Below, piece after piece: positions 46,368 to 56,639 of a stretch of 64,000 bases of DNA. Made by a program: the position numbers and the translations under genes. Where the stretch lies: assembly GCA_030704615.1 (NCBI GenBank), contig CM060734.1, forward strand, positions 28,722,042 through 28,786,041. The letters are read 5' to 3'. The notes beneath the pieces are model-generated. The model saw only the letters and a program-made list of their open reading frames with translations. It did not search any database and was not told where the DNA came from. Source of the DNA: Takakia lepidozioides (taxonomy: Eukaryota > Streptophyta > Takakiopsida > Takakiales > Takakiaceae). The stretch's first letter is position 1; every line of letters begins with the position of its first letter.

Positions 46368-47473
46368 AGGGAATTCCAAAAAGGCCTTGATGTGCAATGC
46401 ATCGCAATTCACTTGATCACCCCCTAAAAGTGCGCAATTCAATTGAATTGCAAGAGCAATTCAATTGAACTAACCCTAATTTGCAATTCAATTGAATTGT
46501 CGGCACACACTATTCAATTGAATCGCTAGTTGGCAATTCAATTGAATTGTTGACTACAATTCAATTGAATTGTAATCTATAATTTTTAACTTATTTCTGT
46601 ATATAATATATATATATGTATATATTTAAATTATACATATATATATACACAGGTATAAGCTATAAATACATGTTGCCCGTCTATTCTTGCTGTCCGTCTG
46701 TCAATCCTTTGCCCGTGGTAAGGCTTGAGCCCAAGATAAGCCTAAGGGAGAGCGAGAGAGGGAGAGAGAGAGAGAGAGGAAGTCACGAAGCGCTTGTAAA
46801 AGCGGGATTGTCTCTTTTTGTGGATGTTGGTGCCAATATATGGCTATGTACTTATACCAAACATGATACCAATGTAAGAGTATCAACGTGTAAGAGTTTG
46901 ATATATTAAACTTATATAGAACACACATCCCAACTTCAACATGATACCTTTGTAAGGGTATCGAAATTTTTGATAATTCTCAAGATGAACATATTTTTTG
47001 TTTTCTTTGTCCTGGGCCAGATACTAGTGTTAGGGGACTACATGGTGATGCAGGGGAAGCCTTTCATCAATTGTCAGGTTTGATTTTGTCTGTTTTTTTC
47101 GGAGCCAGCCATGTTTCTTTTGCCAGTGAATCACATGAAGCTGCTGATCCGTCTCCGTCTCTGGCTCTCCCTTTCTCGCTGAGGCTGAGGGTGGCTTCAC
47201 AACTCCACAATTTCCTCAAGGGCACAAGAAAGAGGGCCAGCAAGAATAGACGGGCAACATGTATTTTTAGCTTATACTCTTATATGTGTATAAATATAAT
47301 TTGAATATATACATGTACATATATATTATATATTATATACAAAAATAAGTTAAAAATTATAGATTACAATTCAATTGAATCGCTAGTTGGCAATTCAATT
47401 GAATTGCGCACTTTTAGGGGGTGATCAAGTGAATTGCGATGCATTTCACATCAAGGCCTTTTTGGAATTCCCT
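46368..47473. mobile_element. 1.1-kb element with ~300-bp terminal inverted repeats
   Basis: The left end starts AGGGAATTCCAAAAAGGCCT and the right end is its reverse complement (AGGCCTTTTTGGAATTCCCT). The inverted match extends, with small gaps, for roughly 300 bases through TGATCACCCCCTAAAAGTGC, several CAATTCAATTGAATTG palindromes, an AT-rich block and ACATGTTGCCCGTCTATTC. The centre contains a GA microsatellite and no recognisable transposase. Flanks are similar (AGGCATGT left, GGGCATGA right), possibly a decayed target duplication of 8-9 bases as MULEs make. A non-autonomous foldback or MULE-derived element is likely. Confidence 0.85.
46431..46578. repeat. Run of CAATTCAATTGAATTG palindromes
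   Basis: Within the left terminal repeat the 16-base palindrome CAATTCAATTGAATTG, or a close variant, occurs about six times in 150 bases. The right terminal repeat (47365-47410) retains two. They could form hairpins or serve as a repeated binding site. Confidence 0.85.
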
Positions 47474-48089
47474 GGGCATGACATGGGCAGGGGAGGTGGG
47501 GGAGGGTGGAGGGGTTGGTACTGGCTGAGTGTGAGCACATGGCGGCAGTGGTAGGTGGGGGTGTGGGAAGGACGGATGTAGCAGCACGAGGGGGCGGCAG
47601 GCTGTGGTTGGCGCTCTGGCGTTGTCGGGAGGCCCACGTTTGGTGAGTGCCAGGGTAGGTAGGTTTTGGATTTGATTTTGGGGGGTAATAGCCACGGTCG
47701 ATATTCCGTGTAAATGGCGGAGGCCAATGAGTGGCGGTGAACAGGCTGCGGGCGAGCCAATCGGCGACGGGGTGCTGGACGTCCACGTGGGCAGGGGTTG
47801 GTAAGGGTTGAGGCAATGGTGGTGAGGGGGGAGGTTGAGGACTGACGGGGGGGGGGGTGGGGTTAGCAGTAGCCGGGTGGGGGCATGGGGCGTGGTTACG
47901 CCGCGTGGGCAGGGAGGTGGCAGGGTAGAAGTGGCTGTTAGGCGAGCCGTTGGGGAGTGGGGCAACAGTGAAGGGCGGGAGAGAGGAGAGTTCAGAGATG
48001 CAGGGAGTTGGGAGTCTAGGCTTGATTAACACGTTGTCAATTCGGACGCCCATCTCGATGAGTCTGGTTTTGGTGTCCGCCGTAGCAAG

Positions 48090-49839
48090 CTAGAGAAAAC
48101 AGCAATTGGTGTCTGGGATCGGCTTGGCAACGTGTAGTATCTCAAAGTTGTCGCCATGGTCGAAGGTCTCCGTTATGAAGTGCATGGCGAGTTGGGTGCC
48201 TAGTGTTCCTCGCAGCACGTCGTCAGTGCAGTAGAGAGACAGCCATTCCGAGGGGGCAAGTACATCATATGCTTTCTCTATTTTCCCTTGAATTTTGATG
48301 CCCGGCTCGACCTCCAATACGAAGGGTCTGTCACTGCGGAGAAGGGCCAGGCCATCTCTGGCCGGGTGCAACAGCTCAACTTTGATGAGACCAGACCACA
48401 CCTGTGTAGTAGGTCTAGAGTATACAGCGAGAGGGGAGAGGAGGGTCGTACCTGGCGGTATGTTCATGTTCGAGAAGCGTTGCATAGCCCAAGTGAAGAC
48501 CAGGTCCTTGGGTAGATCATAGATGGATTCATACCGGATTATAATATGGTGTGGGTTGGCCGGGAGACCGGTGTCACTGTTGATTGCCGTGCCCTTAGGA
48601 AGCTGGGTGAGGTGTAGAAACTGTCCTTCAATGCCGTCTGGGCGGAGCACAGGGTAGAGGCGTTGGGGCACTCTAGGGAACGCCTTTTTGCAATTAATCA
48701 GTTCATCGCACTCTGAGGGCGGGGTGCCCAGCCGAAGCAGCTGGTCCATTGATTGAGTCTCCTTCAGTACGGGCTGTTGTTCTCATAAGCGTAATTCTCC
48801 ATGCTTTGGAATCCATACCAGAGCATAAGTGGAGTCGGGGAGCTGGTGATTTCCATGTCTGGCTGCTCCGTCGTTGCAGCCTCCTGGTTTCTTGATTTTT
48901 TGGTCTCGGACAGTTCGGGAGCAGCCTCACTGTTCGCCTCGCTAGAGGTCCTTTTGATACGGGCAGTCCCTTGGGCAGAACTGGTGGTGGGGGGTGCCCC
49001 TGTGATGTAGCCTGTACCTCCTCTGGTGTGGTGTGCATGACCAGGTCTTCATTGTGTTGGTGGGACGTACGAAGCATTTTGCGGGGGTGCTTGGTGATGG
49101 GTGGTGTTGGGGCAGGCTGGGCATCCGTGAGCGGGGAATCGTGATATTCGGGTTCCATGCTGGCGGTGATAACAGTGGGGGCAAGAGGTCGACGAGCCGC
49201 ATGGATTCTGGGCCTAATCTGGGGAGGGAATACGCTGGTTGGGAGGGGAAACATGCAGATATGCGCAGAGGAGAGTGTGTTGGCAAAAATAGCGTACGGG
49301 TGGCTGCTAGCTATAGAGGTGAGAGACAAAAGAGGGGTGGGAGAGGAGGCTCTATGGTAGAGTGGGCAGTGTGGTGAGATAGACAGGAGAAGGAGTGGGG
49401 AGAGTTGAGCGTAGTGAGGCCAGCAAGCAGGTGAGCGTGGAGGAGAGTGATGTTGGGATTTATATGCGGTGCTTTGTTGGGGCAGGGAGGATGAATCTGG
49501 GGTGTTGATTTTAATATGAGGAGTGTTTTGTGGGCTAGCGTTATGGTGCTTATGATGGCTGGTTTGGGCGTGAGGCAGGCAGCGAGGGGCAAGTAATTGG
49601 AATGCGGCGGGAGATGGCAGATCGAGTGTGCTGGCCATTACACTGTCACTGCAATGGGGGTTGGTGTCATCGGGGGGTTTAAGAGCTGCATCGCCAACGT
49701 AGTGTCGTGGCGGTGGTAGGATAGGTGGGGGAATTATGGAGGTGATGCGTTCTATGACAGTTTCGGGGCAGCACCAATATGGGCCTGCTATGTGGTGTGG
49801 GTTCATCGTAGGCATTATTTGGAGCACCAGGGAGAGCAA
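48090..49839 (-). CDS. Two overlapping minus-strand frames of unknown function (48703-49839, 48090-48749)
   Basis: The downstream 219-codon frame (48749-48090) has ordinary amino-acid composition and looks like real protein: LVFTWAMQRFSNMNIPPG, SGLIKVELLHPARDGLALL, FVLEVEPGIKIQGKIEKAYD, MHFITETFDHGDNFEILHV. The upstream 378-codon frame (49839-48703) is Pro/Ser/His-rich with an Arg/Lys-rich end. The overlap suggests a frameshift or a programmed shift. I do not recognise the family; position and strand suggest an ORF1-like protein of the LINE-like element. Confidence 0.4.
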
Positions 49840-50933
49840 TGGAGGGGCTGACAGTTAGCTTTCCAAGCTGGTAGTATTCGTCAACCGTTAAGACGGAGTT
49901 GATGAGGGGTTGGGTAGTGTAGGGCCTTGTTAGTGGCATAGGCTTGCAATTGGCTGCTGCAGTGGGACCGAAGTACGAGGGGGAGAGAGACAGTTTGGCT
50001 ACACAGGTAGCATATAGTTTGCGTGTGAGTCCATGGATTGTAGCTGGGACTATTTGGTGGGTTGTGATGGCGGTTGCGTTTGGTTACAACCAAGTTGCAG
50101 CAATAAATGTATAAATGGTTATGTGGAAATGTAATGTTGGAAGATTTGGAAGGCCAGCCCATGGTGGCTTGATGATATGCAGCTGTGAGAAGTAGGGTGT
50201 GGTGTATCGGGGGCAAAGGGTGGCGTGTTATTTTGGGTGTGTTGATTAGAGGGGAGGGTGTCAAGTATGTGTGGGAGGTTATTGGTAAGGTGGCCAAGCT
50301 GAGGCAGGGGGGGGGGGAATAGATTGTTGTAGGTGTGTCTGTATTAATGAGGGGGGGTGGAGGGATGGCTGGCAGCCTTATACTTGGAGGTGTGGTGCTA
50401 GGGGTGTTTGTGGGGGATTCCGGGTGCAGGAGAGTGGGACGGGGTGGTTTGTGGGGTGTATGTGGGTAGTACTTGGGATTTTGTGGTACAAAAGAACGAG
50501 TAATAATTTTGTGGAAGTGCCAATGTGTGTGGGGTTGAGGGGCCCAGTGATCGGGAGTGATAGTGGTAGGTACCCAGACAGTGTAGGGGGAGGATAGTGG
50601 GGTAGTGTAGTGTTCTTGGTGGTGCTGTGGGTTTGGGGACAGTGGGTGATTATGGCTAGTGAGTGTATTTTGCATGAGGCTGTGTGGTAGTGTCAAAGAG
50701 GGAGAGTGAGAGTGTCTTAGTAGAGAGCTCTGGGGTGTGTATGCAGGTAGGTCAGGGTGGGGGTATAGGAGCATGAGGGTGGATTGCGGAGGGATGATGT
50801 GATGAGGTAGTGTGTGGTAGTGTTGTGAGGAGGTGTTGTGAGGGAATCGCTTGATAGTAGAATGTTTGGTGGGAGCCGGCTGTAGGTAAACCCTAGGTGG
50901 GTATATAATATAATAATAATCAAAGATTATGAA

Positions 50934-51857
50934 TTGGGGGTGCCAGCCGAGCCTCCGAACACTGAGAAGACAAACCGGCTGTGCAATGATAAGAAGAGAG
51001 TAGCTAAAGTGTTTTGTGTAACAGACGCCCGGGGCAAGAATGAGAGAGAGGAAGTTCCGGGGAAGGGGAAGGAGATAGTTGTCGAGAAGGGGCACGAGAA
51101 GAAGAAGAAGAAGAAGAAGAAGTCCCGTGGAGATGAAGGTGCTCATGGGCATGCGGGGGAGGGAAGTGGGGTAACAAAGGAGCAGGGGAAGGAGGATGCA
51201 AAGAAGGGAGAGGGCGGGAAAAAGAAGAAGAAACCCCGGGGGGCAAGAGACCTGGACTTGGCAAAGGTTGTGGTGCCACCGGTGGAGGTCAATATGCATG
51301 GTTACCCCTACGGTGAGTACTGGGAGGTTATGAAGAAGCAGGCCTCCGACCTCGCATCGCGATGATTCCCTTGGCACATTGAGTGGCTAGAACAGGACTT
51401 TGGCAAGAGGCGGAAGTTTATGAAGGAGATAGACCGCCGGTTTCCAGGCAAGTGGAGTGATACAAGGCTGATGGAGATGGTGAGGCGGAACTTGAAGGAC
51501 AAGAGGTACCGTGCCAGAGAGACCATTCGGAGGGCAATGGCGAATGGGGTCCCACCCAAACCACCTTTTGGAATTACACAGGTTGGCAAATTCTTGAATC
51601 ATTTCACCTTCCATTTCTTGCATGTACATTAATGAGGTGGATTCGATGCAACGTATGTGTGTGATTCACTAATTGTGGGGGGGGGGGGGTTGGGGGGGGC
51701 ATAGGTATCGTGGGATGCGCTCATTGCGGGAGAGAATGATGCAACAAAGAAGGCCAGTTTTGAGAAGGCACGCTCCGCAACAACAGTCCGCCTTGAGAAG
51801 CACGACTATGTCCACAAGTGGGGCCCCGACGGATCCAAGGGTTTTATCACTCGATTT
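50934..51857 (+). pseudogene. Lys-rich transposase-like gene, two exons, in-frame TGA
   Basis: Plus-strand exon 1 (50934-51581) begins with a highly charged Lys/Glu/Gly region (runs of lysine at about 51100 and 51220), meets a TGA at 51363-51365, and continues in the same frame with FPWHIEWLEQDFGKRRKFMKE and KWSDTRLMEMVRRNLKDKRY. A phase-0 intron 51582-51704 (CACAG|GTTGGC ... ATAG|GTATCG) contains a long poly-G run. Exon 2 (51705-51857) reads VSWDALIAGENDATKKASFEK and YVHKWGPDGSKGFITRF before a GTAAGT donor. The exon 2 pattern is reminiscent of plant transposase-associated (Transposase_24-like) proteins, but that is a weak resemblance. Further exons are not identified. Confidence 0.4.
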
Positions 51858-51949
51858 GTAAGTCATATTCCCTATGTATTTTGTTACGTCTTCTTTCTCG
51901 TTCCATCGTCGTGAGGAACTAACTTTAATTTTTGGCATGTGTAGCAATG

Positions 51950-53549
51950 CGTGTTTATGTCGCGCACCTCACTTCGGTAATCTCCCCTTCAAGTCATAGT
52001 TACTCGCTTTGATGCGCGCGCCTAACTCCCAAACTGGCCGCCGGGCCAACTCGGAGCTTCGGCTGCTCACCGGGACATAACGGTCCCCCTTTGCTCCTCC
52101 ACAAGACCCTATCTCAATTTGGGCCTAATGAAAATTCCCTTTGGTTGTTGGCAGTCCGGAACAGCTCCCCACACCTTGGTCGCTTTCCGGCTCGCACGCT
52201 TACTCACTAGTTTTTGGTCATCAACGGGCTTGCACCGTTCTCGGGGTTACTACTCTATACTTCTGTGACTGTCCGCGGGGGTTTCACAAACAACACCGTC
52301 CTTTTATGGCGAACCACCACGAAGACCCTCCATTCCCGGTGGTGAGTCGCGGTGAGTCTTGGCCCACCCACCACGGCCCCATTGGACCGTGATGAATCCC
52401 AAGACTCCCCACGACTCCTACCACAAGGTCTCCACCCCATGGTGAGTCCTATTCCACCCCCACTAAGTCCCACTAAGCTACCACCACCCCTCGTGGAACC
52501 ACCCCTACCGCAACCCGGTGTGCGGGGTTCTACCTAGTGAGCGCCTCCGCCTCCTTGAGTGCCTTGGGCACTCAAGGGTGCTTCAACCCCCGTATCTATT
52601 GTAGCCACTGCCCCCACCACAGGGGCAGCCCCTTTTTGTGTCCCGACCCCCTGCCCTCAAGGCGAAGGGCCGTGACACACACCCCTACCAACAGGGAGTC
52701 GATGTCTTCATCGACTTGTCCATTTTGTAGAAACGAACATCCAAGTTGTGGCGTCCCACATCAATGAATTTGTTTCCGTACCATGGCGTCCCATGGCAAA
52801 GAACCAAAACCCCACTTGACTCTATTCTCCACTAGCAAGTTTGGCCGAGTTCCTCCAAGTCCCGGCCAAGGGTGGAGCCTCTCAAGCTCCACCCAGTGCA
52901 CTCTTCTTGGCCCACTTCAAGGCCAAGGAACGATCCTCCCCGAGGATTGAATCGCCTTACTGTAACAACATTGCTTGCGACCGCTCATGATGCTGCTTTT
53001 GGCATCACCTTGAGCAAGGGTTCACCTTGAACCCCCCTTTTTACTAGGAAGATAATCTTGAACCAACCGTGCACCCCAATCACTACAATTGGGTCTGCCT
53101 TGGAATGTTGGCCTGAGGTACGGGAACACGCCGAAGCCGCACTACGACTTCGTCCCGAGGTTACACGATTATAGTACGTGAACGGAAGCACGTAACTTCC
53201 GCGTTAGCCCGCAGCACAAGGCAACCCCCTCGGTAGCGCAGTTATAGTACGCGCACGCGCCAGGTGCGCACTAGCACGTGAACTCCCAAAGAAGGCGCAA
53301 GTTTCCTTGCCCCGTGGATGGGAGTCACCCGATTTCGGCACTACGCAAACACACGATTAATCCAATTTACCTCTCCCACTTTTGTAAGCTAGCATGCATT
53401 TTACACACTAGCCAACCATACCATGCATTACTATTCCAAGCAAAATATGAATCATAACATTTGGAAACCATTTCATTTATAACAAAATTTGTACAACACA
53501 AGTTTTTGCAATCGGATTCCTGAGCTAGCTAAGCCAGGCTAAGTATGCA
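51950..53549 (-). repeat. Probable 3' LTR of the chromovirus fragment
   Basis: About 1.6 kb with no credible gene, starting TGCATACTTAGC on the minus strand directly after a purine tract. Its only open frames are short and C-rich. The far limit is not defined because no second LTR is in the window. Confidence 0.5.
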
Positions 53550-53589
53550 TTTCCTCCCCCACGCTTCAAGGTTAATGTCCCCATCAACG

Positions 53590-53885
53590 CTTCTTCCGCT
53601 TTTGAGGTCGCCCTTCGAAAGTTGCAACCGCCTCGGATACGTTTCCCATTTCTGAGGCACGCACTTAAGTTGCCTCCACTTGATGATAGCCCTTCCATTT
53701 CACGAGATACTCCGTTTCTCGATTCTTGAACCTCCTCGACTTAAGCACTACCTCCACTTTGTATTCAGGTTAATTTTCATGATCCAACAGCACAGGTGAC
53801 GGACGCAACACTTGAGCCAATTCAGACGCGCTTCATCTTTGAAGTAAGGCTTCAAAAGGGAAACATGGAATACCGGATGCACAAT
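53590..53885 (-). pseudogene. Gypsy polyprotein C-terminus with decayed chromodomain
   Basis: Minus-strand translation gives HPVFHVSLLKPYFKDEA, the conserved end of the integrase region in Ty3/gypsy elements, then, after a frame change, YKVEVVLKSRRFKNRETEYL and VKWKGYHQVEAT, a chromodomain. Two TAA stops, one just before and one just after the chromodomain core, show decay. Confidence 0.8.
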
Positions 53886-54990
53886 TACAAGTTTTTTCTT
53901 ATTATGATTTATTAATTTTAGTTAGATTTGATACATTATAAATAATATCGCATAAAAAATATATGGCAAAAATATATAATAATAATAATAATAATATATC
54001 AAAATACAGCTCATCATGAGTCAGAATTATAAATTATATAATATAAAGGTATATGATAAATAACTTAAGAGTATATGAATTTTAGAAAGATTATGATTTT
54101 ATAATGTAAATATTAGTGGATGTGAAATGATATATAAAATTGATGGATCTAAAGGGATCTGAAGGGATCTAAGATCTAAAAAAAATTACATATAGTTTTT
54201 GAAAAAAAATAGTTTTTCATTTGCAACTTCGTTGTTTTAAAAAAGTTAGTTCTTGATTTGTATATAAAATGATGGATCTAAAGGGACCTGAAGGGATCTG
54301 AGATCTGGAAAAAACTAAAGCCTTTGAAAAGTTGGGAAAAATGTGGTCATTATCACACAGGGGAACTTATTTAATAATTAAATATCTAAAATAAAAAATC
54401 ATCTATATTTATTTAAAAATATGTATATATATATAACAAATTTAAGAAGAATTGACGATTGATAAATATGTGTAATTTACTTATGGCATAAATTTATTGA
54501 TTAATTAAAGTGTTTTTCCAATTATATTTAAGAACTCCAAGAAGATAATATATAAATTGATGGATCTAAAGGGACACTAAGGGATCTAAGATCTGAAACT
54601 AAAGATTTTGAAAAGCTGAAAAAATGTGGATATTACCCAGACATTGTTTTTTCAATGATATTTAACAACTTCAAGAAGATAACGGCAATTCAACAACAAA
54701 ATTGAGATATATATATATTCATTAATAGTTCTTCATTTGCAACCGGCATTGAAACCGAGAATACAACAATTGAAATATTTTGAAATGGAATAGTGAACCA
54801 CCAACATTGTCAAAGTTAGTTTTGTGGTCAATGTTTTGCGTTCAATGGCGGCGACTAAAATAGACGTGAACTAACTTGAATCAAACTATCTAAGCTGCAT
54901 CGTAACCTACAATTTCAGAGATAGGGCTAAGTGCATATATGTCTTTCAATCGAATTTTGGACAACCGACCAACGACACTCACACGATTCT
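53886..54990. repeat. AT-rich region with repeated GGATCTAAAGGGA blocks
   Basis: Very AT-rich and non-coding. The block GATGGATCTAAAGGGATCTG followed by AAGGGATCTAAGATCT recurs at about 54141, 54269 and 54556, each time followed by AAAA and a variant of TTTGAAAAGCTG. Spacing is irregular (about 128 and 287 bases). Confidence 0.6.
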
Positions 54991-55948
54991 TTCGATGTGT
55001 TGTCAAGAGATCAGCTTCATCGAGTCCTACGATCGTGTGCAACCACTCTCCCTTAATTTAACAGAGAGAGAGAAGACTCCGGCCAAAGCCGGCGTAACTA
55101 AGAGAAACTTCACCTTGCGGCTACTGCCCCCTGTCGGGGGTGGGCCCTATGGTAAAACGGGTGCCCGGTTGGGCACATAGTAACCAGAGGTGTGGATGCA
55201 CGGGCTTGACTATGAGTCCCAGGGGGGGAGGGCACTAGTATTGGTCTGGTATGTACAAAAATACGGGTATCAACCTGGTTATGCATAGAGTAACCTACCT
55301 GTAGGATATGATTAGGATTTCGGGGAGGCCGATACCCTAGCCGACTGGTCTCGGCTCACCATTGTTGATGTTGTTACTTGTTTTTTTCACTGGAACTCTG
55401 TCGTTGGTATCGCCGTTTAGGTATCAATGCGCGTAGCCTAGAGATGGTGGAAGATGGTTTTGTTTCTATTTGTATTCGTGCTCTGTCGCATTCAGCATTA
55501 GTCTTTGTGGCTGGAAAGAAAAACAGTGGCACTGAAAATGGTTATAAATGCAAGGCCAAAAGTTTCCATATGCATGTTATAATATTCAGTGCACTCAGCG
55601 GCTGAGGTGGTGCACTTCAGCCGCTGAAGTGCGCACTTCAACTTTAAGAAAAAATTATTAAAAAAAAAAGTGTGCTCCTCTCTGAAATGTAAATTTTTGA
55701 TACTTTACCTGAAGTTGATATCAGCAGGTATCAAGGTTTTCATACACTTGTTGATACCAAGTCTGCAAAAGTGAAATGATGGCATTATCGATACCCTACA
55801 AGTAACAAAATCTGGGTTTTTTTAATTATTGCATACCCGTGTTTGGGACATCTCTAAATTTTTATACTACCAAGACCCTCCTGGTATCTCCAAAACACAA
55901 TACCAGACCAACACTGGAGGGCACCCCCAGGGGGGTGCCCCTGGGGGT
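54991..55948. other. No gene recognised; small palindromes
   Basis: No domain seen. A 21-base inverted repeat, GCACTTCAGC/C/GCTGAAGTGC, lies at 55612-55632, just after a weaker related one (CTCAGC/GGCTGAG). Several GATACC/GGTATC motifs occur between 55.69 and 55.91 kb. Confidence 0.45.
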
Positions 55949-56593
55949 CTAGGGTGGTGCGGCTAGGTTGGATTCAAGTTTCCGTTTGTTGGTGATAATG
56001 GCAGTGAGGGAGTGGAGAGCTGTGAGGTGAATTGCTTGGAAGCATTTGTGGATCGGGAAGATATGAATATGAAAATTATTGTGCAAGTCGTTAATACTGG
56101 CATTGTGGATGCCGCCTCTGGTGCCTGCCGTGATGACGGTTAGTGGACCAGTGCGCCATCCTTGGCGGCGGACGACTAGGATGAGTGAGGCATATTTTTG
56201 TCTTTTCTCTAGTATGGAGTCTTGTGGATAGCGGTCATGACAGAATGTGAATTCGATGAAGTGGATGATAAGTGACATAGAGGGTGTGGTAGGGGGTGAG
56301 GCCGTTGTGGGTAAGCCTTGCACCAATAGGATATCTGGGCAAAGTCGAGCAGGGCAGGTACATGTACATGGAAGTAGCCAGGGTGGGATAGTGTGATCCG
56401 GTGGACGGCCTCGGTATGTGCCTGCATTGAGGAGTGAATACCATCTTGTTTCGGCGCGGCTGAGGAGTAATTTGTGGATATGCCAAACTGCTTGGTTGTG
56501 GCGGGTGATATGTAGGCCGAGTATGATGGGGTGTGTGCATTGGCTAAGAAGGTGTGGCCAGCTGTCTCGTTCTTGGTGCGTGTTGGAGCACAA
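55949..56593 (-). pseudogene. LINE reverse-transcriptase C-terminal fragment
   Basis: A 214-codon minus-strand frame beginning MCSNTHQERDSWPHLLSQCTH, where the spaced Cys and His residues and the following HPIILGLHITRHNQAVWHIH match the zinc-binding tail of non-LTR RT proteins. The rest (YPQDSILEKRQKYASLI, NDLHNNFHIHIFPIHKCFQA) is compatible with the extreme C-terminus. No RT domain precedes it, so it is a 5'-truncated insertion. Composition is C/A-rich on this strand, as at 44.7-50.9 kb. Confidence 0.55.
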
Positions 56594-56639
56594 TGGGCAG
56601 TATGGGGAGATCTCTTTTGATTGTAGATGATCTTGATTA

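Larger units (their letters stand above)
44691..50900 (-). mobile_element. LINE-like minus-strand remnant with strong strand asymmetry
   Basis: Across about 6 kb the plus strand is dominated by G and T (for example GTGTGGGGGTG) and the minus strand by C and A, giving Pro/Thr/His/Ser-rich minus-strand frames. Some minus-strand pieces look like a non-LTR retrotransposon: KQRIPVLTYLKTRRITTL at about 45.7 kb resembles the thumb/C-terminal region, and a chromodomain follows. It is interrupted by the inverted-repeat element at 46368-47473. The RT palm and the endonuclease are not recognisable, so the element class is tentative. It shares composition with the LINE tail at 55949-56593. Confidence 0.45.
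51950..53885 (-). mobile_element. 3' end of a chromodomain Ty3/gypsy element (chromovirus)
   Basis: On the minus strand a polyprotein C-terminus (53885-53590) is followed by a purine tract (GTGGGGGAGG, about 53564-53552) and then by a sequence beginning TGCATACTT at 53549 that has LTR character. This order, chromodomain, polypurine tract, LTR, is that of a chromovirus 3' end. Only this terminal part is present; the rest of pol is absent and the LTR's outer limit near 51.95 kb is uncertain. Confidence 0.72.

Noticed and set aside
49881-51377. A 498-codon minus-strand frame
   Set aside because: Its content is Pro/Thr/His/Leu low complexity that follows from the strand asymmetry, and its first part is antisense to the better supported plus-strand Lys-rich exon at 50934-51581.
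55597-55640. Palindromic GCACTTCAGC repeat as a possible regulatory operator
   Set aside because: Only one good copy, no associated gene start, and eukaryotic context; recorded as a small inverted repeat only.
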